This document shows, in pieces, positions 1 through 12,732 of a stretch of 64,000 nt of DNA. Source of the stretch: Lucifuga dentata. Taxonomy: Eukaryota > Chordata > Actinopteri > Ophidiiformes > Bythitidae. The stretch is from the NCBI GenBank assembly GCA_014773175.1, contig VXCM01003333.1:33856-97855 (forward strand). The letters are read 5' to 3'. How positions within the stretch are numbered: the stretch's first letter is position 1; each line of letters opens with the position of its first letter. Under the pieces are notes generated by a model, which saw only the letters and a list, made by a program, of their open reading frames with translations, was not told the origin of the DNA and made no database searches. A program made the position numbers and the translations under genes.

Positions 1-1701
1 TTAATTATTACATTAGACAGCTACTGAGTTAGTTCAAAGAGGGAAAAGTGTTGAAACAGAAAGTGATGAAACGGAAGGAATCATCTTGGAGCTCATCAAC
101 ACCTTCATTTCACACACTTCCTGTGCTGTGACTTGTCAACATTGTTACCTGCTCTCAGTCAGCTGGTGGAAAGGTTAAAAAAAACCCTCTGAGGACCCAC
201 CAAACACACACACACACACACACATGTACGCGCACACACACCTTTAATGTATTCCAGGTTGAAAGTGCGTTATAGCGTTAGCACTGAATGTTTTGTCAGA
301 GGCGGTTTATAGGCACAGAGAAGTACAATGTGCTCCAGTGGTGTTTGTTGCAGCTCTGCACACTTTGATCCTGTAGATACAACATAATTGACTATGCACG
401 GCCTCCTAAGACCTGCTGCACACAGAGTAATGCACAACAAGCAACATTGGCTCGAAAAGCATATTTTCTATTGGAGAGGTGAGCCCAGGGGAATTCATTT
501 GGAGAGGGAAGAAAATATTCAAACTGGCCAATTTAGAGGAGAGCGGTACAGGAAGATTAATGGCTTCCTCACAAACACGGAACAATTGATCATACGGAAC
601 AAAAAAAATGCAGCGTGACATTATCAAAGCCGGAGAGGGATTAATATGATAGTGATGGCAAAAGGGATTATGCTTATGAAAGAAATGAATTGGACATGAA
701 AGACACTGAATTAGCCAGATTGCTTGATGTGTCAGTGAATTTGTGTTTCTCACCGGTTCAGAAAAACTTCCACCATCGCTGCCGACCTATTCCCATCCTG
801 TCCCCTCCAGTTACTGAAGGAAGAGTGCGAGTCGACAAATGAGTTGGTCACCGTAGCAGATGTGACTGTGCTATATGGTGCAGCCAGTCTCCGGGGATTA
901 CGGCGGAGAGAGTGTAGGACAAAAGGCAGACATGCTGCGAATATTCCCAGTGACGCCGAGCTGCTGTGAAGGAACGCAGCCGGGCTCTGCTGGCTGGAAG
1001 TTTCTGTGAAGCAAGCTGCAAAATTCACTGCAGAATGTTTCTTAAAGCCTTCCCCTAAGCTGGGCTACAGTTATATGGAGCCATCAAAAACAAATACACA
1101 CACATGTGGATACTGATAAATATATTTATTCAACGACAAACATGAAGATAAGTGTGGAAATAAATGCATTAAACAGATCTGACATACATCATACATGTTA
1201 CATCAAGGCTTTACCATCAGATAACCTTATCACATAGTTTAATATTTAAACGCAAATTACAGTCTAATATGATTTTTTTGAATCAGTTTTTTTATTGTTG
1301 TTTGTGGAACTGTCAGAGTCTCATTGTGCTGCTCATTAAGGTGGAATGCAAGATAAGAGCCATTTCTCCTGACTGCAGGCTTTTTATTATTACATATAAT
1401 GAGCCCCCNCCCCCCCAGGGGAAAGATCTGGAAGATTGCTGTAAGCCAGCAAACTGCAAAACTCGTATAGATCCAGCAGTTTCTAAACAAAACGTAGCCT
1501 TGTTCAAATGACCTTATGATGTAGCCACAGAAAGCAAAGATTAGATGTCAGGTACAATCATTATAATTAACATTATTTTGTACCTGATGATTTCTAAAGC
1601 AGAGGCATCAGTCCAAGTACGCAAATCTACATTGTTGCTAAAATAAGATTGTGATGGCAGATAACGGCCATGGCAGCAGATGTGGGTGGTCGCATGTAAG
1701 C
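1..1701. other. Non-coding upstream spacer
   Basis: No exon-like reading frame with plausible splice sites was recognised on either strand. A short CA-rich microsatellite lies at about 207-240. The short open frames here have no recognisable domains. Position 1409 is a single n inside a C-run and marks a contig join. The stretch could be intergenic or a 5' intron of the shank1 gene that starts coding at 12.2 kb. Confidence 0.5.
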
Positions 1702-2362
1702 TTAAGGGACAATATTTGAGCTTTGCATGTTTGAGCCTAATATATTAAATTTTCATACACGTACGGTTACTGACAATCATTTCCCAAAGGATAAAACTGT
1801 ATTTCAGCTTTCCTGATATTTTGCAAAATCTCTTAATCTTTCAAAATCAAATATTCAAACGATACACCCACCTTAAACATCGATTTTCGCCTGCTAATAG
1901 TTACGCAGCCTTATGAAGTCACGGTCGTTTTTTTCCTCCAAATTTTTGGATAAACGCAGGTCTTCTTTTGGAACTATATTCCCTGGTGGAGACATACATT
2001 CACTCCACACTTTTTANACGCAGGTCTTCTTTTGGAACTATATTCCCTGGTGGAGACATACATTCACTCCACACTTTTTATTGCACTCAAACGCTAAAAG
2101 TACGAAACTTCGAAAAAACCTGAATATACATGTTGTTCATGATGATGGACTACCTATCCTGAGAACGTTTCAAATATCAACAGGTTGTTTTTAATAGCGT
2201 ACCAGAATGAACAGAAACAAATGGCGGTCTGGAAGGTGGGAAAAATTTATTCAACTCACCTTTCCAGTAGTATGCTTAGGGAAATGATTGTCAGTAACGT
2301 TACATATATGATAATTGAATATATTAGCTCAAACATACAAAATGGGAAGTATGATGCTTTAA
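1702..2362. mobile_element. TTAA-bounded miniature inverted-repeat element, copy 1
   Basis: Non-autonomous DNA element of about 600 bp. It begins TTAA(G)GGACAAT and ends in the inverted form, with roughly 90-bp terminal inverted repeats containing the shared string GCATGTTTGAGCCTAATA and its complement. The same unit occurs about a dozen times in this window. The n at 2017 separates two identical stretches of about 65 bp, so the internal duplication is an assembly artefact. No transposase is encoded. Confidence 0.75.
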
Positions 2363-5300
2363 ATTTGTTAGAATTGTCTCACCTTATTAACCTCACTCTT
2401 TCCTGATGTAATCCAGTTTCTGAATGAAGCCAGCTGGCACAATTCGGTTTCTTAGCTGCTGAACTTAGTGCAGAAGTTAGTGCAGATCTGATTCATGTCA
2501 AGCAGGTACACCGATTCAGTGAAACATGTAGGGATGAAAGTGCACGTTTGTTACCTCCAGCACTTCTTTTCCAGTAACATCCAACCAAGGTTTCCTCACA
2601 GCAGCTCTCCCAAAACAGGTGATTCCATAAAAGCCCCTTCCATACTCTTTCAGAACAAAGCAGAACTACCTGGTGTGGGAAAATTTCTTGACTTCCCCTT
2701 TCACACTTGAGCTAAGCGCAGGACAATAGCCGCAACAGATGCGTACCTACTTACACCTGAAAGTACCAGTTAGGCAGATGGTACAATCCTTCCTCCAAAC
2801 CGGCAGTTGCAAGGGACCCAAAAGCTGCCTTGCCAACTGCCAACATGTAGAGAATGAAGTAGAAGAAGAGTAAGGCAAGACATGACGCAAAAAGTGACCC
2901 TTAAAGACCTTTTAAATCAGTCCAATTTTCAAACATTTCTTTGAATATCGTATAATTTTTTTCTGGAAGTCTTGCTTGGGTATTGTCACGAGTCAGTCAC
3001 AGGATTAATATGGCATCTGCACACTTGCTCGTCCTGAAATGTTGCATTTCGCTTCAACTGCGCATTCTCACATACCGCTACAATAGCAATTTTTCCTGAC
3101 TAGAGTACATGTGTGTGAAAGGGGCTATAGTGATAAATGTTATGCACCAGCTCAAAGGGATCACTGGATTCTCAACACTTTCATGCACTATCTTGGAGGA
3201 TAAAGGTTAATTAAACAAGCCTATGTTTGCAGTATACAGGCAGTAGCTTCAGGTTAATTATAAAAAAAATTAGTTTAAAGTTGAAATGTGAAGTGAAAAA
3301 TGAGTGGGTGGGTGGGAGAGTTGTAATGAGACCTGACAGGCACAGACATGGTCTTCACTTTGTCAGCCATGTCTAACAGCATTTATTAGCATCTTGTTCA
3401 CTTTTGTCTCTCAGTATTACCTTTGTATCAGTGGACGTGCAAGGTAAGTGTCACTACTGAACAGTCTGTTTGTGGTTGTTTATCTGCAATGAAATCCACC
3501 TAAAGTCTTAAACCTGTGTTCATCTCGTTGTGTCTGACTGGTTTGTCTGTGGCCTGCTTTCATTGTGTGAGGCCCGAGGTCTTTAGTTGGGAGCTCTGGG
3601 ACAAGTATAAAAAGTAAAGGATGCCCTTGAAAAAGTTACTTGATACCAGAAATTGTACAGATGCTCAATGTTATTAGCAGTGTGTTGACCCTGTGTGTGC
3701 ACATTCCTCTTTTGTTTGCTAATGTGGAGCAGAAGGCATCGTGCAGCGCAGCTGCCTTTGAAGTCTGTGTTTCATCACACGTTCTCTTACTGTCTTACTA
3801 TGTGCAAACATACAGCAGAGGAAAAGAAGTGCTTGCTATATAGAATCTTAGCATAGAGGAAAACGGCTCATTACACCATTATTTTACATTTCTAAAATTA
3901 TTTATCCATCTGTGTGATATAAATTTAAATGATATTAAGTGAGTGTTAACTCAGTGATATTCCTGTAAATATGTGTTTTGGTGATATCAGTATTACAGTT
4001 CTTTTTCTTTTTTTTTTTTTTTTTTTTAGACATTACATAATGTAGGTCAAGTTACTGGAGCATGAGCTGTTTAAAAACCAACAATACAATACACCAAAGC
4101 ACCTTAGTTTGGTTCAGTACAGCAGAATTGTGCACCTGGGCCCAGGAGGAAGAGTCACTATTTTTAGTTCTAATGGGAAACACATAACAGAACAAGCAAT
4201 ACTAAAAAATCTGACTCATGCATCAATCTGGCTAAATTTACTCATCAACACTTAATAATATATTATAACCTTCTATTAATAAACCTTTATTAATCAATAT
4301 TTTTGACATTAGCTTTGAATAAAATAAATTGGGAATCTGAAATGTTTGCTCCAGCTTTTCATCCCTACAGAGTTTCTATCCTTTTCTTAACTCAGTGTTT
4401 TATTTCAGCAGATTTACGTTGTAGTTACGTTTAGCTACTCTGACTCAGTAAAGGCAACTGTTTGCATTAAATAAACTGTGATAAGCTGACTGTACTCTGC
4501 CTGCCCAGCACCAAACTGCAGTCAGACAAAAGGAATGACTAGCTGGTGAAGAAAGGCAAGTATCCAGCAAGATAAAGAGATATTTCTCAGGATTTGGTGG
4601 AGACCAAAACAGAGCTAAAAACACAGACTAAGGACCAACATTCATCAGGTGGACAGAAACATGATTCCAAGTAGTTGATGAATGTTGCTCCATGTCCATG
4701 TCACATTTAATTTGTAAGAAGACGATAGTTTTGTAACACTTTAACCATAACAATGATTTGTCAGGGCTGTGTGTTAGTCAGCTGGTTTGGGCGTTTTTCT
4801 GCCTAGAGGACACAAAGTGATAAATGCTGTTATAAATTGCTTTTCAAATAGGTTGAGCCCCTGTAGAGTGGCTTGACATGCAGAGAAGATTGTAGGATTT
4901 ATACACCTTTAATATATTTAAAAATATTGGTATGACATTTATTATGTCTTTATGTAGAAACACTTTGTGGCACTCCCTCCCTGCTTTTAGAAAAAATTAT
5001 ACAAAACTATGTCGTGATCAGATTTACATGCTGTAGCAATGAGAATTTTTGGGACCTAAAAATGGGGCCACAGTCTAAAAAGGGTTGAGAAACCCTGAAG
5101 TAGCATTTTCTGTTACGTAGTTAGGATGACAAAGAAGCTTTGGTTACTGTATCAAACAATGTTTTTAGGGAGGGGGAAGCCTCAAAAATAGCATTGGGGA
5201 TGTTAAATCCTAAATATGTGCTGCATTTAGGTCTTCCAGCCCATCTAGCCAAGTATAGCCCAAGTCAGGCCCTAAGCGCACGCTCCACCTGACCCATTTA

Positions 5301-5441
5301 TATCCAGTCTGAGGGGAAAGATAACCCACTTTCATCTACACAAGACCTCCAGCTGAGCATGGACTGACTGCACTGCTCGTCAGGACAGATGTGTTTGAGG
5401 GTTGCTTAACAAGTTAATCTCTGGCGTATCTGTGTGTACTG
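2363..5441. other. Non-coding spacer
   Basis: No gene, RNA or convincing repeat family was recognised, apart from a T-run at about 4010-4027. The open frame at 3640-3843 has no recognisable domain and no splice context. It may be an upstream intron or intergenic DNA of shank1. Confidence 0.4.
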
Positions 5442-5971
5442 TACACTACAGGCCAGAAGTTTGACTCCACCCCAGATTAAAAAAACAAAAAATCATCAAT
5501 ACACTGTTTTACAATTTATTGCACAGAAAATGACAAAAATAAGTAAAATAAATGTAACTAATTAGTTTTCAAGAAGAATTTGTCAACAAGAGCACATTAT
5601 GTTGCCACTTTGGCTTAAGAAATTATTTGTAATGAAGGCATGCCCAGTCTGTATTAGTGCACTGGCACTCCAGTTGGNTGGCTTAAGAAATTATTTGTAA
5701 TGAAGGCATGCCCAGTCTGTATTAGTGCACTGGCACTCCAGTTGGGTTCCAACTCCCTTGCCCAAACTCCTTTGCTTATGTGTTTTAACATTCTGTTCAG
5801 TAGCTGCTGTCTGCCTTCTCCTAGATCATTTTGGGATTAATTTGCTACACAGTCTGCTCATGCTAAATCTGGGGGTGGCANCCTTCTCCTAGATCATTTT
5901 GGGATTAATTTGCTACACAGTCTGCTCATGCTAAATCTGGGGGTGGCATCAAACTTCTGGCCTGCAGTGTA
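5442..5971. mobile_element. Tc1-like non-autonomous transposon, copy A
   Basis: The element is bounded by TA dinucleotides. Its terminal inverted repeats start TACACTACAGGCCAGAAG and end with the complement (CTTCTGGCCTGCAGTGTA). Two further copies with the same termini occur at 22785-23553 and 32982-33320; the former keeps a transposase relic. The n at 5678 and at 5881 each separate perfect duplicates of about 65 bp, so the true element is shorter than it appears. Confidence 0.75.
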
Positions 5972-7300
5972 TGTCCATGCACACTTGTTAGAAACATCAG
6001 TAACCTATGAGCATAGATGTGGCTGCTTTTTCTTAAAAAAGATTGTAAGATTGAAGGATTGATTTTTTTGTTTGAGCAGAGTTTTGATTAGCATCAAATG
6101 CAATTTGATTAAAAAGCGTTTTATTGTGTTGAGAATTTCTTTCCCCCACTGATGGAAATGCCAGAATCATTAAGTGCATATTGGATGAATCTGTTGTTAT
6201 CATTGTCAGCTGCCTGTAAAATTCATCAAGGACGCTAATTGTCAATTAAGTTCTTGCATTTTGTAAGATTTGAATGAGCATAGATTTAATTAGCAGCAGG
6301 AAACTGATTGAAAATTACATGCATAAGATAAAATTCATTCTTCTTTTTAATAATATGGATTTTTTTGACATTTGCTAGTCATTTGCTTGAGAGTGTAGAT
6401 ATACTATATGTGGAACATTTCTTCCATTTGGTCCACAGAAATTGACTCAGATGTTAGTGCAGGGTACCTCCGGATCATACCCCACTTTAGCCCCTCCCCC
6501 TTACATTACTTTAGACAATTTACATGAAAGAACTATTCTCAGCAATGATGGCTAGTGATGCATCATTCATATAAAACTAAACAAGTAGCCTCTTCTTCCA
6601 GTTTAGCAAAGCAAACTATTAGAGAAGGCCTTGAGTATTCTTAACGGCTCCTTTTCACTCTCAAGGTTACGGATGGCGCAAAGAGATTGAGGGATGGAGA
6701 CCCAGTGAAAGAGAGGAATATGGAGGACAGAAGTTGGCCGTTCCACTTTTGTAGGACGTAAAAGTGGGACAATCTGTTCCTTGGATGATCTCCAATTCTA
6801 CTTTCTGGGGACCGATACACTGAAAATATATCTATACACATGCTCTGTCCTACATAGAGAGAGAGTGACTGAGCGAGAGAAAAAGAGAGATTGGCAAAAA
6901 GAGGTAAAGTTAGACTTTATAGTACATTGTGCTGGGGTGTACTTATAAACATTCCTCTGAGACAGGGTCAGAATAGAGGAAAAAAATCCCACAACACATA
7001 CACAAGATTCACGTATAAGGCTTTGTTTATCAGGGCTCCAAGGACTAAGGCAGCCAGAAGAGGTCCCCCATCATTGTTGCAGCTTCGCTACATTTTGCTT
7101 TTGTTTTTCAGGCAACAAGTACTGCAGCTATCATTCTTTATCAGAAAAGGCAAAGGTAGAGACGTGAGATATTAGTGACCCTTTCCTGCAGATCTTGCTA
7201 TCTATCTTTCTTTCCAGGTGTTCCAAGGAGAGTATCCATCTCTGTCCTTGTTATCATGATTAATCAGGATCTGAATCATCTTCGCTTCATTACATTTCCT
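5972..7300. other. AT-rich unique non-coding sequence
   Basis: No coding exon was recognised. The stretch 6030-6330 is free of obvious repeats and rich in TAAT/ATTA and homeodomain-like words, a texture often seen in vertebrate conserved non-coding elements. That is an impression from composition, not a demonstrated conservation. Confidence 0.3.
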
Positions 7301-7317
7301 TTTTCTTTTTTTTTTCT

Positions 7318-7426
7318 CTGGACCCCTGTCTGCTAACTTCCACTGGAAGTTAGCAGACAGGGTNTTTTCTTTTTTTTTTCTCTGGACCCCTGTCTGCTAA
7401 CTTCCACTGGAAGTTAGCAGACAGGG
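7318..7426. repeat. Near-perfect hairpin, present twice around an n
   Basis: A 19-base arm (CCCTGTCTGCTAACTTCCA), one central C and the exact complementary arm form an inverted repeat. The whole unit is repeated on both sides of the n at 7364, so the second copy is an unmerged contig overlap. The hairpin may be a real palindrome or a fold-back read artefact. It is followed by a short tandem repeat of the word ATTGTACTCTAGG (7428-7458). Confidence 0.7.
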
Positions 7427-7459
7427 TATTGTACTCTAGGACAGTATTGTACTCTAGGC

Positions 7460-10400
7460 TGCACATGCTCAGATTCTAATCATACTTTCTAATCCCTAAA
7501 TAGTTGGTGGTTTGTCTTCACTTACCAAGAGCTGAAAACTCAAGATGCCTCCTTTTAGATTTCTTTCATCAAACCTGTTGAAAAAGTAATCAAATACAAC
7601 TGCATGACATCACTGAATTGCACCTTTACCTTCTGCAAAAAGCAGAATTTAATCGCTGACTTTTCTTTTGCAGATTACAATTGTAGGCATGCACATTGGT
7701 CTTGTTGCTGTCAAATTTAAGATTTGCCCAGGTTCTAGTTATTGAAATCAAACATGTTTGCTGTAACTGTGAAGGCTAGCGTTTCAAACCTTGACCTCCT
7801 ATAGCCTTCACGGTAGTACCCGCCAGTAGCCTTGGCTGTCTGCATTTACACAAGCCAGTACGCTGTCCACTGTGTTGACAATCACTTGTCAACGGCAAAA
7901 TCAGAATTTTAACTTCAGACTAAGCTTAAATTCCTTGCAGACATGTCAGTTTGGAGGTTTGCAGCATCGTGACCGTACTCCTTTGACAGCAGCAGTGTCT
8001 TTTAAGAGCATTGCACAGAAAAAAATGAAATATGGCTTACTGAGACAGATAGGAGTTTTAAGAGCAATTTAAGTGAGTGGAGAAGATGTGAATACAGAAG
8101 AAGATGAAACAAAGACATAACAAAACTATCATTCCACCATTGAGAAGCTTGGGTGGAGTGATGATGACTAGTACAGGGTTAGAAGAGTCGAACATCTGAA
8201 AAAAACGACAGTGTGAGGTGTTGTGGTGAAGTACAGTTGCTGGTGAAGGGAGGACTAAAACAAGCATTTGAGTTGAGTTGAGGAGTTTCAGGGGAGACGT
8301 GCTTGGAGTTTCTATCATTCAGATGGCAGAAGATTAAGTCAAGTCCCTGGATTTGATTTGATTTTCCTCTTTTTCATCCTATTTTTTGCCTTCATGTTGC
8401 TGTAAATTTGGCTCCATTTTTTTCAGTCACTCTCATTGCCCTCACTCCTCTCATCCCCCCTTTTTTTCCCTCTCAATCTGATTACTCCGCTTTATGCAAA
8501 CTACAACTTTGTCTTTCTCTCTGTAGTGCATTCCCCTTTCACTTTTACATCCCAATTAGTTAGCTCCTGTCTACACTCAGCCTGTCCTCCTAGGTCCTTA
8601 TCTTGCCTAATGCAGACTCAATGTTGTTCAATATTTGATGAGACTTTGTTCATAAATCAACCTCCTCCATTCCCTCCTGGTATACTTGAATGATAGTGTT
8701 AATTTCCAAAACCTTAACACACTGCTCATTGTCAACCTGTGATTAGAAAAACCTTCAGCCTAAATGTAAAACATAAATTTTAAACATCTAAATCGTATAT
8801 ATAATATAAACCCTGAGATGGGTTTTAGTGTGCTATCATTCAAAAACACAGGACAAATTTATGCTGAATATGTATTTCCCTGTATTTTGTATTGTATACG
8901 TTGTTTTCCATGCCTGTTTATTTGGCAAGATCTCTCATGGGTACCGATGGGACTCACATTTACCCACATCCACATTTGCTGCCAGCAGCACAAACCCTTT
9001 ATGATAAACACACACCCTCCCCAACCCGTCTCTCTATTTATTGCATTCTGTGTTTATTCATTTATCTGGTTCCTTTCCCTCCAATATATCTGAAGTGATT
9101 AGACACATTTTTTTCTTAAATCCTCCACTGTTCTTCTCCTCTCCATTGTTTTCCCTCTAACAGACATTTTGTTTGCATTGAAGCGGGCCTGTCAATCTTG
9201 GAGCATCTTGGAGGATCAGGCAAGGTCGATCCCCTTTTGTCGCTCCTGTGGCCAGAAATGCTCAACTAGCAGACTTCCTTTTGGGCAATGAGACATGAAC
9301 AGACCAGGCTTGGACTGATTTGCTATCATCCATTTAAACATTCAGACATCATACAATCATTAGATCTAAAATGATGTTATGAAAGATGCACTAAACATGA
9401 TTTTTACTTTGTCTCTTGCTTTGCTCTATTTTGGGAGTATAATCCCATTTCCCTAATCCTCAGCCATAACATTTAACCTACCTTTTAGCCATTAAAGCTA
9501 ACCCTGGGCCTGAATCTAGCTCAGAGTCAGTTAGCTCTAAACATCATGCCTACTAAGATGCAACAGAAAAGCAAATGACAAAGCTGTGTTCTTCATGATG
9601 ATGATGATGATGATGATGACGACCTCTTGACCAGCCTTTTTATTTTAATCTCTGCTCTAACTGGCTGGCTTGTTCATCGCTATTTTGGAAGTGTGACATT
9701 ATTATTTATGTCAATTTCAGGCCACTGTAAGCCGTGCCAGATACCTGTCGATGTTCCTTGGTCATCGCTAGAGGTTGATAAGTAAAAAGTCATATATTAT
9801 GCTGTATAAATTCATTTTTAGCTTACTTTCTACATATTTGATACTTGATTGACTTAGTAACTATCTGCATGTTTGTAATTTGGGATTAAAAGTTTAGGTT
9901 CTGTGCCCTAATTTGAGTTGTGCCTTGATAATCTCATGATATTTTATTGAGTTCCATCTGTCTGTCTGAGCCCTCTGATACATCTATTTCAGACTCCTAA
10001 CTCATATGATATTCAGAGCACCAAACTGCCAATGAGACAGTGGGCGATTTCCCTACGTCATTCGCCATCATTAAGACGGCTGTTGGCAATGGTCCAGATC
10101 TGCATGATGGCAAAGCCCCAGTAGCCAGACTTCACCAGAGAAAAACCAGGACAGAACATATGGAGGCCTCAGTATGCCAAATATGAAGCATAATTAACAA
10201 TCAATCTTAAAGAAAAAATCCACCCCAAAGCACTTTTATGACTGTTAAAAAAATTAATTATGGCAACACATTTGCATATGTTGGTCCATTTTAGTGTTTA
10301 GTGGTGTGTTTTCCTTGACATGACATCATTTATGGAATGGGGTAAGTTTAGGTTAATAGTAGAAAATGTTTCAGCAACTTAAAACATATTTTTATGTCAG

Positions 10401-11073
10401 TTTTCAAAAAAAAAAAAAAAAAANAAAAAAAAAAAAAAAAAATCAAAGAGCAAGATCTTTCTAAACCCATAATTTTACACATTGACAGTCAGAGATACAG
10501 AGCTCCGTTGTGAGACGGGGCAGAGATATAAAATAAATTTCTGTACTGACAAACACCACAGTTGACCAGAATGCCATGCAACAACACTTGTTGGGTTTGC
10601 AGTAATTGACACAGCTTTGCACTTTGATCTTAGGCTGGCACGATATTCCAAACCAAATCAAATATGGTGCATTTTCAAAACACCTTTGAAGACTGTACGA
10701 TGAGCAAATGGTGGTTTACTGAGTGCAACTCCTAGTTTGTTATGGCTTACACACAGGTTGGAGGAGCTTGCAAGTTGTGTGGTTAGAAAGAACAGGACAT
10801 ACAAGCTGTTCTAGAACTTGTAGAAAGGAACCAAAAAAAAAAAAAANCAAAAAAAAAAAAAACACCCCAAGGAACCAAAATCAAATTAAGATTTGATCAT
10901 TTGTTGATCATTTGGTCATTTGTTGACCATTTGTTGGTGATGAAGAACAAAACAGCACTGAACAAGGCCATGTGAAAAATTCAACAAATTCAGCTGGTCA
11001 GGCGATCAGTGCAACAATCAAAGCTCAATCTGGTGTTTTCTTTAGAACATATTGTCTGCAGTTATTGCTGATA
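7460..11073. other. Non-coding spacer
   Basis: No exon or RNA gene was recognised. It contains an ATG-repeat microsatellite at about 9596-9620 and two A-tracts interrupted by n (10404-10442 and 10838-10861) that mark contig joins. Short open frames such as 8436-8693 and 8818-9093 have no recognisable domain. Confidence 0.4.
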
Positions 11074-11512
11074 TACAGCGGGGTCCAAAAGTCTGAGACC
11101 ACTGTGAAAATGCTTCTACTTTGCATTCATTTTGAATTTAATACAAAATTTTTCGTTACAAATGACAATATCATCTTAACAATTGGAGTGAAAAGTTGAA
11201 TCTTTGAAAAGTTTATGAATTTCAGAATATCTTAGTATTTGGTACGCCCCCTTTTGCTTTAATGACAACAGCTGGCATGGACTCCACAAGTTTGTGCAAA
11301 ACCTGATGAGCCAAGTTATCCCAGTATGATTTGACAGTGTTCCACGGAGCTTCTTGTGATGTCAGACTTTCTAATTATTTCCACATTTACATGGAAAACA
11401 TCACAGATTTTCTNGAGCTTCTTGTGATGTCAGACTTTCTAATTATTTCCACATTTACATGGAAAACATCACAGATTTTCTATGTGGTCTCAGACTTTTG
11501 GACCTCACTGTA
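11074..11512. mobile_element. Tc1-like non-autonomous transposon, second family
   Basis: TA-bounded element with terminal inverted repeats: the left end is CAGCGGGGTCCAAAAGTCTG and the right end is its near complement, ending GGACCTCACTG then TA. The interior carries no intact transposase frame. The n at 11414 separates an exact duplicate of about 70 bp, again an assembly artefact. The ends differ from those of the 5442 family, so this is a different Tc1/mariner subfamily. Confidence 0.75.
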
Positions 11513-12216
11513 GCTACACACCTATACATACCATAGTAAATGCAATATATTCAGGAACATTGGTTGTCAAAGGCATTCTGGGAAATGTAGAGATTATTAA
11601 CCAGAGTAGAAGACAGGTAGGGGTGAGGACGTGGGTAAAAATCACAGCACACTGAGCATCAATGAGTGAAGATACAGTATAACATGTAACAGTGTAAGAG
11701 TATCTCAGGGTGGAATTTTCCTTTAAGGAGCTCACATTAAGCTGTTAGCCCTGGGTTGTGCCTCAGACATAGGTCAGCCCCATTTGTACAAAGTGAGAAT
11801 GTTCTTGACCTCCTGGCGAGCTAAACTGCATATTCAACTCACTCTCTTCTGCAATGAACTTGTGGTGCAAATTCACAGAGTTTATATATAGCCTGTCTTT
11901 CATCAGCCTTCTATTCCCTTATGCATTCCCAGTGGCTAAATGGAAAAATGTGGACCAGCTCTGTGCTCATTCACACGTGGTTTTAATAGCATTGCCAGTG
12001 GCTAATGTTTCTATTATTGCACGTGTCTTACATATTATATTTAAACACATTGTAGATTTAAGTGCAAACTATCAATCAAATGAAGAAACCTGAAATGACC
12101 AAAATGTACTTCCTTCTCTGCCTTTTTCCCACAGCATGTTTCTAAGGATGAAGCCAGTCTCATGGGATAGCCATGTTTTGTCTCCATGACAGCTTTGTCA
12201 CTCAGCCTTCTCTGCA

Positions 12217-12732
12217 GTGACTCCTGCAAAGCAAAGGATGCTGGAAAATAACAAGCGCTTTTATTCCAGTCAGGACGACAAAGATGGGGAGGATGAGGAG
12301 GAGGAAGAGGAGCAAGGGAGAGAAAGCAGGAAAGGGGAAGGTGGACGTGACGCGGAGAATGGGTTAGAGGGTCTGGAGAAGGAAATGACGGGAGGCCGAC
12401 AAACCTGGGAAGGGAAAGGTGGTGAGGTGGTGAAACCATCAGCCATTGTGGTCGGTAGACAGAGAGTAGACCGGCCGCTGAGGCCTACCAACCTGGCAAA
12501 TCGGGGTATCGCTTATATGTCCAATCAAGCGCATCTACATCATCAGCCTGCCAGTAAGCAGCAGCAGCAGCATCTAATTCCAGCCAATCAGCAGCCTCAT
12601 CACACTGGCCTGAACGCGCTGCAGAAACGGCGGGCTCTCATGGAGCGCAGTATGACCACAGTGACCCCTCTGGAAGACTCTTTCCTGACCATGATGGTGT
12701 TCCGCATTGGGATCCCTGACATCAAACAAACA
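12217..12732 (+). CDS. shank1: shank1 coding exon 1 (N-terminus, start of SPN)
   Basis: The first in-frame Met is at 12238; the open frame only begins with GTG at 12217, which may instead be an acceptor edge after a pyrimidine-rich tract ending TCTCTGCAG. Another acceptor-like site (TTTTTCCCACAG) precedes it at about 12134, so the 5' boundary is unsettled. The exon encodes a Glu-rich stretch, a Gln/His-rich stretch, then MMVFRIGIPDIKQT, the start of the SPN (Shank/ProSAP N-terminal) fold. The donor is GTAGGT at 12733. The acidic extension is longer than I recall for mammals. Confidence 0.85.

Noticed and set aside
5080..5110. A hAT-like end (GGGTTGAGAAACCCTGAAG)
   Set aside because: Only one short terminus was visible and no partner end was found nearby.
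12270..12491. Minus-strand frames opposite shank1 exon 1
   Set aside because: Ser/Pro-rich shadows of the Glu/Gly-rich coding strand.
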